A DNA stretch of 12,471 bases, from the NCBI GenBank assembly GCA_043770215.1, contig JAYVIQ010000078.1, forward strand, positions 1 through 12,471. The letters are read 5' to 3'. This stretch comes from JAYVIQ01 sp043770215 (GTDB lineage: Bacteria; Bacteroidota; Bacteroidia; Cytophagales; JAAEPT01). A program made the translations under genes and the position numbers. The notes beneath the pieces were generated by a model. The model had not been told where the DNA came from and searched no databases. It saw only the letters and a program-made list of their open reading frames with translations. Positions 7,847-12,471 of the stretch are shown one piece after another; the stretch's first letter is position 1, and every line of letters starts with the position of its first letter.

Positions 7847-7927
7847 TTTTTAATATTTTTTTTTATTTGTTGGTTATGGCTATAATTACGATTTTAGAAA
7901 TGTTTTTTGTCTTAATTATTCTTAATT

Positions 7928-9811
7928 CTATTGCAAAAATACATTACTTTTCACTCTTTCTTGATGCTGGCTCAAAAATATTCCTTTCTCTAGGGTATAT
8001 CTCGAATAATTTTCTTGGTTTTGGTCTGCTCTACCTCTAGATACAGACTCATAATGGTACAATTTTACATGATTTAGATACACATTATGCCATTTTTTTT
8101 GTCTGAGTTTCATGCAAAAATCAATGTCATTAAATTCTACTGCCAACCGCTCATTAAATCCATTTACTTCTTCAAATTTTGTTTTGGATACCATTAGGCA
8201 GGCTCCTGTAAGTGCTTGAAAATTATTTATAGTATTGGCTAATATATTCTCTTTTTCTAGTTTTTCATGAGAAAAAAGATGGTAGGGCTGTAAATCATTA
8301 TCGAACTCAATACCGCAATGTTGTATACTGTTGTCTGGAAAAAGTAACTGTACACCCACAGCACCTACATTACTATTTTGAGCATAACACATCATGTCTT
8401 CTATCCATGTGGGGCTTACTACTTTTGTGTCATTGTTTAAAAGTAATAGGTATTCTCCATTAGCTTCTTTAGAACCTTTATTTATCAATTCAGAAAAATT
8501 GAACTTTCTATTTACTAAAATTACCTTAAAACGATCTTGAAGTACTGATTTATACTCTTGCATTAGATTTTCAAAGCTTTCTTCATTGCTAGCATTGTCT
8601 ACTACTAATATTTCAAAATTTGAATAAGTACTTGCCTCAAGAATAGAATCTATGCATTGTTTTAACAAATGAGCTTTATTTTTACTTGGTATAATAATAC
8701 TAACTTTGGCGTATTTTTTTAGCTGATAGCGAATAGTGTATGTACCAATTAGTTCATCATCGTGCATTTCAACACTTCCTTTTATGTTTAATCTGTTTAA
8801 GTAAGACTCTAATGCCCTTTTTCCTGCATTAAAGGCATAAAAATTACCATAAATATTGCTGTATAAAGAGTTAGTAATTCTCCAATGATATAAGATTCTT
8901 GGAACATGCCAGATTTTACGTGCTTTTATAGATGCTCTAAGTAGCAAATCATAATCATGACTACCTAGATATTTGGTTTTCATAAAGCCTATTTGGTCTA
9001 CAAGAGATTTCCTTATCATAAAGAAGTGACCTATATAGTTTCTAGAAAGTAAGCTATGTGGCCTCCACTCGGTTTTGAAAATTGGACTAAGATGTGTGTT
9101 TTTTTCATCTATTTTGTCTTCATCGCAATAGGCAATGTCTATATTTTTTTTCTCAACAATGCATTTAGCAAATTGATAAAGGGCATCCTTGCTAATCATA
9201 TCTTCGTGGTTCAAAAAACATACGTATTCTCCATTTGCAATTTGAAGGCCATCATTTATGGCCTCTGTAACCAAACCTTGCGTAGCTCTGTAAATAATTT
9301 TTATGCGTGAATCTTTTTTCTGAAAATGTTTTAGAGTATTTTTTGTGTAATCTTTGTTAGAGTTGTCGTCTACAATAATTAGTTCCCAGTTTTTATATAC
9401 TTGGGTTAGTACAGATTCTATTGTCCAGGTTAGAAATAAGCTAGAGGTATTGTAACTTGGTAATATTATAGAAAATAGAGGCTTTTCTGCCATGTTTGCT
9501 ACCTCCAAACCATACTTCTCTATCTCTTTTTCTGAAGGCAAATGGGTTTTTAACCATTTGTTATAGGCTATAGTTTGTTTTACAAAGCTGTCTCTGTTTA
9601 TTGTAAATGAGTGTACTAAATATTTAAAAAATTTTGATATCAGTTTTTTTCCTTTGTTTGAGAATAAAAATAATATAGTTTCTAAATGATTAAATTTATT
9701 TGTTCTTTTTATAGAATAATACACCACACTAGATTTTACAAACACCGCTTTCACAAACCTAAATTTGCTAGGGGTTTTTATTTTTTCTTCTATCAAGTGT
9801 AAGTCATTCAT
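7928..9811 (-). CDS. Tandem GT2-GT2 glycosyltransferase
   Basis: This 627-residue protein has two GT-A domains. After ~110 residues of basic, partly hydrophobic leader, domain one begins FSIILPSYNT (113-122) and shows VDDNS (147-151), FLNHEDMIS (199-207), YCDEDKID (228-235), RNYIGHFFMIRKSLV (257-271) and GSHDYDLLLR (283-292). Domain two begins VSIIIPSKNK (370-379) and shows VVDNAS (403-408), LLLLNNDT (455-462), TGACLMV (535-541) and FNDIDFCMKLR (560-570). This layout is common in large O-antigen and rhamnan-type glycosyltransferases that add two residues. In domain one the usual DHDD metal-binding motif reads NHED (201-204), so metal binding may differ. The ATG overlaps the stop codon of the ATPase gene by one base (TAATG), which suggests translational coupling and ties this enzyme to the exporter. 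No signal peptide is seen; it should act at the inner face of the cytoplasmic membrane. Confidence 0.9.
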   Translation of the reverse strand: MNDLHLIEEKIKTPSKFRFVKAVFVKSSVVYYSIKRTNKFNHLETILFLFSNKGKKLISKFFKYLVHSFTINRDSFVKQTIAYNKWLKTHLPSEKEIEKYGLEVANMAEKPLFSIILPSYNTSSLFLTWTIESVLTQVYKNWELIIVDDNSNKDYTKNTLKHFQKKDSRIKIIYRATQGLVTEAINDGLQIANGEYVCFLNHEDMISKDALYQFAKCIVEKKNIDIAYCDEDKIDEKNTHLSPIFKTEWRPHSLLSRNYIGHFFMIRKSLVDQIGFMKTKYLGSHDYDLLLRASIKARKIWHVPRILYHWRITNSLYSNIYGNFYAFNAGKRALESYLNRLNIKGSVEMHDDELIGTYTIRYQLKKYAKVSIIIPSKNKAHLLKQCIDSILEASTYSNFEILVVDNASNEESFENLMQEYKSVLQDRFKVILVNRKFNFSELINKGSKEANGEYLLLLNNDTKVVSPTWIEDMMCYAQNSNVGAVGVQLLFPDNSIQHCGIEFDNDLQPYHLFSHEKLEKENILANTINNFQALTGACLMVSKTKFEEVNGFNERLAVEFNDIDFCMKLRQKKWHNVYLNHVKLYHYESVSRGRADQNQENYSRYTLEKGIFLSQHQERVKSNVFLQ

Positions 9812-10548
9812 TAATCAAATGTTGCTAAATATTCATCTACCACATCATTTACATTTCCCTCTCTAAAGACAACACCATCCTGAATCCAGATGGCTCTATT
9901 ACATATTTTACGTACTTCTTCTGGGTTGTGAGAAACGTATAATATGGTTGTTCCGTTGGCTCTCAATTCATTTATTCTAGTCATGCATTTCTGTTGAAAA
10001 CCCATGTCTCCAACGGCTAAAGCTTCATCTACTATTAATATTTCTGGATTTGGTATAACAACACTTGAAAAAGCCAGCCTAGCCATCATGCCTGAAGAGT
10101 ATCGTTTTACTTGTAAATGTATAGACTCTCCAAGTTCAGAGAACGCTATTATCTCGGGTGTATAATGTTCAATTTCTTTTTTAGAAAGGCCCATGAGTGT
10201 ACAACACAGTTTTATGTTCTCTAACCCACTCATTTCTACCTCTAGTCCGGCACCAAGACTTAGCATAGGAGCAATTCTACGGTAGATTTCAATTTTTCCA
10301 ATACTTGGTGGTAATACACCACTTAATGTGCGCAGTAATGTGCTTTTTCCAGCCCCATTTCTACCTAAAAAACCTATGCTTTCTCCTTTATAAATTTCTA
10401 AATTTACTCCTTTCAAAACATTTTTTCTGTCAAAAAGCCGAAAGTTACCCTCAAATAAAAAAGTTTTTAACGAAGAAATACCATCTCTTTGAACAACAAA
10501 ATCTACATGAACATTTTGAGCACTAATTACTATTTCTTTTTTTGACAT
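9811..10548 (-). CDS. wzt: Polysaccharide ABC exporter ATPase (Wzt/TagH type, no C-terminal glycan-binding domain)
   Basis: This 245-residue nucleotide-binding protein powers glycan export with the adjacent permease. It has Walker A GRNGAGKST (62-70), the LGAGLE segment (98-103) typical of Wzt/TagH ATPases, the signature YSSGM (150-154), Walker B ILIVDE (170-175) and the H-loop His207 in SHN. All ATPase residues are present. The N-terminal ~40 residues, with a long insert before VLKGVNLEIYKGE, fit the polysaccharide and teichoic-acid exporter subfamily. The protein stops soon after the NBD (DEYLATFD). It therefore lacks the ~170-residue C-terminal carbohydrate-binding domain that lets some Wzt proteins recognise a capped O-antigen, and is closer to forms such as KpsT or short RfbE-like ATPases. 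It starts three bases after the permease stop and overlaps the next glycosyltransferase by one base. The symbol reflects family type, not a proven orthologue. Confidence 0.93.
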   Translation of the reverse strand: MSKKEIVISAQNVHVDFVVQRDGISSLKTFLFEGNFRLFDRKNVLKGVNLEIYKGESIGFLGRNGAGKSTLLRTLSGVLPPSIGKIEIYRRIAPMLSLGAGLEVEMSGLENIKLCCTLMGLSKKEIEHYTPEIIAFSELGESIHLQVKRYSSGMMARLAFSSVVIPNPEILIVDEALAVGDMGFQQKCMTRINELRANGTTILYVSHNPEEVRKICNRAIWIQDGVVFREGNVNDVVDEYLATFD

Positions 10549-10551
10549 GCT

Positions 10552-11337
10552 TTAGAAATTAGATATAAACCCTCTTCTCAAAGAGTTATACGTGTACTGC
10601 CCTATTGTAAACATAATTATGCTCAAAGCTAAAGGAATTAGATAATGCTTTGTTGGAATATCTGAAATAGATAATTCATTAAGATGTAAAATGTCTCTTG
10701 CCAAAATAAGAAAGTGAGTCATAGGATTGAATACTAAATACTTCATTATGCTAGGTTCATTATAAACCACAGGTGTCATATAAAATAAAATAGGAGAGAT
10801 GCTTGTCCAAAACATTTCAACATCTCTAAAAAACACATTGAAGGAGGCTAGGGTTAGGCAGAATCCGTAAATAAATACCAAAAAAACCAGGCAGTACGGA
10901 ATGATTAGTAGCAATTTAAAACTTGGTTCTAGACCAACAAAAAACATAAAAACAAAAAAAACCAAAAACATAAAAATAAAATTTACGAAGTTGGAAAGCA
11001 ATATAGACAATGGAAAAACGGCAGGTGGTATGCTTATTGATTTTAAAATACCTCCAGATCCCCAAATAGACCCTATGGTTTGGGCGGTAGAGCTTATAAA
11101 TAAATTCCAAAACATTAGGCCAGAGCAAATGTATAATGTGTAATTTGGTATGCCCATTCCTGCTATGCGCTTAAAAACAAAAGTAAAAACAAGCAGCATA
11201 AAAAGAGGGTTCATAAGCGCCCATAAAAAACCAAGTATAGAATTTTTGTACCTTACTTTTAGACTTTTTGCGGCTAGTACACCAACTACTTCTTTGTAGT
11301 AAATAATTCTGTTTAAGTAGTATTTTGTGCTTTTCAT
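10552..11337 (-). CDS. wzm: Polysaccharide ABC exporter permease (Wzm/TagG type, ABC-2 family)
   Basis: This 261-residue membrane protein has about six hydrophobic segments: roughly residues 33-52, 65-85, 103-140 (one or two spans), 143-168, 178-195 and 230-248. The segment RYKNSILGFLWALMNPL near residues 29-45 is the hallmark N-terminal motif of Wzm/TagG-type ABC-2 permeases. NVFFRDVEMFW (about 169-179) is the conserved cytoplasmic NxxxRD segment. It should dimerise and pair with two ATPase subunits to move a lipid-linked glycan across the inner membrane. It is the first gene of the glycan operon, with the ATPase three bases downstream and a perfect TATATTTG box upstream. The ATG at 11337 is a reasonable start because the basic N-terminus before the first span has family-like length. 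The transported glycan cannot be told from the permease. Confidence 0.93.
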   Translation of the reverse strand: MKSTKYYLNRIIYYKEVVGVLAAKSLKVRYKNSILGFLWALMNPLFMLLVFTFVFKRIAGMGIPNYTLYICSGLMFWNLFISSTAQTIGSIWGSGGILKSISIPPAVFPLSILLSNFVNFIFMFLVFFVFMFFVGLEPSFKLLLIIPYCLVFLVFIYGFCLTLASFNVFFRDVEMFWTSISPILFYMTPVVYNEPSIMKYLVFNPMTHFLILARDILHLNELSISDIPTKHYLIPLALSIIMFTIGQYTYNSLRRGFISNF

Positions 11338-11387
11338 TTGTTGTTTTTGAAAACTAACAACGTAATGTAGTTAATCTAAATTTAACA

Positions 11388-11395
11388 CAAATATA
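11388..11395 (-). promoter_or_regulatory. Candidate promoter -7 element TATATTTG for the glycan operon
   Basis: On the minus strand this reads TATATTTG, a perfect TAnnTTTG match about 50 bases upstream of the permease ATG. TTTTG at 11411-11407 is only 11 bases farther upstream, too close for a normal -33 box, so the -33 is unclear. No other good promoter box was seen in the gaps within the operon, so this may drive all six genes. Confidence 0.5.
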
Positions 11396-11471
11396 GGGTT
11401 ACTTTTCAAAACAGCTGTAACTTTCCTCTAATTTTGATTAAATTCATAAAATTAAATGACGTATGTAGTTT

Positions 11472-11523
11472 AAATACAAAATTCAGAAGCTTAGCGTTTA
11501 CTTAGTTTCTGAATTTTGTATTT
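11472..11523 (-). terminator. Strong hairpin terminator after hpf
   Basis: AAATACAAAATTCAGAA (11472-11488) pairs perfectly with 11507-11523. Three more pairs inside (G-T, C-G, T-A) give about 20 pairs with a 12-base loop. Read on the minus strand, the 3' arm ends in TTTTGTATTT, preceded by A6 before the 5' arm, which suits an intrinsic terminator 30 bases after the hpf stop. On the plus strand the stem is followed by a long T-run, but no plus-strand gene lies upstream. It separates xerC-hpf from the glycan promoter. Confidence 0.75.
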
Positions 11524-11552
11524 TTTATAAATAACGCTTAACAATACATTTA

Positions 11553-11852
11553 TTAGGCAACCATCATTTTTTCTTTATATTTCTTTAGTTGACTTCTTAA
11601 AGCATCTATAGCGCCATCAGTAGCAATCTCAAAGGTTTTGCCTTTTTCTTTTACAAATAGGGTAGAGCCTGGTACATTAAGCTTCATTTCTATGATTTTA
11701 TTCTCTTTAGATTCGTCGTTTTCTAATCTTAAAAAAACCTCTCCATCTATTATTTTATCAAAAAATAAATCTAGTTTATCTGCCTTAGTTTGGATAAAAG
11801 ATAACAATTTTTGATCTGCCGAAAATTGTTGTGCACTCATTTGAAGTTTCAT
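11553..11852 (-). CDS. hpf: Ribosome hibernation promoting factor, short HPF/YfiA family
   Basis: This 99-residue protein matches the short HPF/YfiA (RaiA) family over its whole length, with the beta-alpha-beta-beta-beta-alpha layout. SADQKLLSFIQTKADKLDLFFDKI (first helix, split here as about residues 11-34) is followed by GEVFLRLEND, IIEMKLNVPGSTLFVKEKG and the basic last helix AIDALRSQLKKYKEK (81-95). HPF binds the decoding site of the 30S subunit in slow growth or stationary phase, blocking mRNA and tRNA and protecting idle ribosomes. The C-terminal dimerisation domain of long HPF is absent. It starts 23 bases after the recombinase stop, so it is probably co-transcribed from upstream, and it is closed by the hairpin at 11472-11523. 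Confidence 0.92.
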   Translation of the reverse strand: MKLQMSAQQFSADQKLLSFIQTKADKLDLFFDKIIDGEVFLRLENDESKENKIIEMKLNVPGSTLFVKEKGKTFEIATDGAIDALRSQLKKYKEKMMVA

Positions 11853-11875
11853 ATTGTATATATTTAAAGGTAAAC

Positions 11876-12471
11876 TTACGCTTTTGGATGAGCTTGTGTA
11901 AAAACTCGTTTTATTTTATCTAGATTGTTATGTGTGTATACTTGCGTAGCTGCTAAGCTACTATGTCCTAATAATTCTTTTACAGCATTAAGTTCAGCAC
12001 CATTTGTAAGTAAATGGGTAGCATAACTATGCCTTAGTACATGCGGACTTTTCTTTTGTTGGGTTGTAATTTTAGATAATGAATTTGTAACAGCTCTATA
12101 GATTAAAGAAGGGTAACTCTTATTCCCTAAATCTGTAACGATTAAGTGAGCGGAAAAGTTACCTATGAGTTGAACTTTTTTTTCTAAATAGGTTTCTATT
12201 TCTTTTGCTAAATGTTTTGTGAAGGGAATAATACGTTCTTTATTGCCTTTTCCTTTTACTTTTAATGTTTTGGCATACAGATTTATATCTTTGTGCTGTA
12301 AGTTTATCAACTCTTCTCTTCTAAGTCCTGCACCATAAATCAACTCAATAATTAGGTTAGTTCTAATGTCATTAAAATCTGAATTTGATAGCTCTTTATC
12401 TAACAGCAATTCTAAATTAACAGAACTTATTACAGACGGTAAGCGCTTGGGAACTTTAGGGTTTCTAAGTG
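11876..12471 (-). CDS. xerC: Tyrosine recombinase, XerC/XerD type, C-terminal catalytic part (runs off right edge)
   Basis: The minus-strand frame is open from the right edge to a TAA at 11876-11878. A TTG at 12409 could be read as a start, but about 20 further in-frame codons (PKVPKRLPSVI and so on) match the linker just before the catalytic domain of Xer proteins, so the true start lies outside the window. The catalytic set is complete: the first Arg in GAGLRREELINL, the beta-hairpin Lys in KVKGKGNKER, HVLRHSYATHLL with His and Arg, LLGHSSLAATQVYTH with the second His and the nucleophilic Tyr. The missing part would be the N-terminal SAM-like DNA-binding domain. Xer enzymes resolve chromosome dimers at dif. 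Whether this is the XerC or XerD partner, or another chromosomal Xer-like enzyme, cannot be settled; pairing with hpf fits the xerC-like gene commonly found there in Bacteroidota. Confidence 0.88.
   Translation of the reverse strand, partial: LRNPKVPKRLPSVISSVNLELLLDKELSNSDFNDIRTNLIIELIYGAGLRREELINLQHKDINLYAKTLKVKGKGNKERIIPFTKHLAKEIETYLEKKVQLIGNFSAHLIVTDLGNKSYPSLIYRAVTNSLSKITTQQKKSPHVLRHSYATHLLTNGAELNAVKELLGHSSLAATQVYTHNNLDKIKRVFTQAHPKA

Noticed and set aside
3008..11502. AGTAAACGCT at 3008-3017 and its reverse complement at 11493-11502, flanking the glycan operon as inverted copies
   Set aside because: Many shared 10-mers are expected by chance in 12 kb of A+T-rich DNA. The wider flanks do not match, and there is no target duplication or transposase.
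11338..11552. tRNA gene or remnant between hpf and the permease
   Set aside because: No T-loop GTTCGAAT-like segment, acceptor pairing or cloverleaf pattern was seen; the only structure is the terminator hairpin.
11876..12409. A full recombinase gene starting at the TTG at 12409
   Set aside because: The frame stays open to the window edge and the extra residues match the pre-catalytic linker of Xer enzymes. The N-terminal DNA-binding domain is missing, so the gene is cut by the edge rather than short.
11876..12471. Recombinase as sign of an integrated mobile element or integron
   Set aside because: Its neighbours (hpf, 23 bases away) and Xer-like motifs fit a housekeeping chromosomal gene. 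No attachment-site duplication, cassette array or phage gene is present.
1..12471. CRISPR array or tandem repeat system
   Set aside because: No regularly spaced repeats were found; short repeats near 2955-3000 and 5559-5627 are only two copies each.

Overview
The window looks like chromosomal DNA from a member of the Bacteroidota, most likely a flavobacterium-like organism. The evidence is the strong A+T richness, the frequent Lys/Asn/Ile codons, the lack of purine-rich Shine-Dalgarno sequences before start codons, several perfect TAnnTTTG (-7 type) promoter elements in the gaps, a DUF3575-type outer-membrane protein, and a xerC-hpf gene pair whose short HPF resembles those of Bacteroidota. 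The genus cannot be named from sequence alone.

Left part (1-2890): a transglutaminase-like protein gene runs off the left edge on the minus strand. It is separated by a 413-base A+T-rich gap from a divergent RhlE-type DEAD-box RNA helicase gene on the plus strand. A small secreted, probably outer-membrane, DUF3575-like protein gene follows. These look like ordinary housekeeping or conserved-hypothetical genes.

Middle (3070-11337): six minus-strand genes form one polysaccharide locus, read from right to left. First comes an ABC exporter: a Wzm/TagG-like permease, then a Wzt/TagH-like ATPase without a C-terminal glycan-binding domain. Four glycosyltransferase genes follow, carrying about six catalytic domains: a tandem GT2-GT2 protein, a GT2-GT4 fusion, a WsaF-like GT4 protein with a short N-terminal module, and a single GT4-type protein. 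Start-stop spacing is tight at the exporter end and between the last two genes, and one perfect TATATTTG element lies upstream of the permease. The simplest reading is a glycan assembled on a lipid carrier in the cytoplasm and exported by the ABC transporter (O-antigen or similar surface glycan). No sugar-nucleotide synthesis, initiating transferase, ligase or chain-terminator gene lies in the window, so the glycan's composition cannot be read here.

Right part (11553-12471): hpf (ribosome hibernation factor, short form) lies directly downstream of a tyrosine recombinase gene (XerC/XerD type) that is cut by the right edge; both are on the minus strand. A strong 20-bp hairpin between hpf and the polysaccharide promoter is the best terminator in the window.

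No tRNA, rRNA, CRISPR array, insertion sequence or prophage was seen. I did not find a clearly new biological system. The most interesting points are the combination of glycosyltransferase modules, non-canonical residues at two glycosyltransferase motifs, A8 tracts inside a 15-bp direct repeat early in one glycosyltransferase gene, and the position of the glycan locus directly after xerC-hpf.
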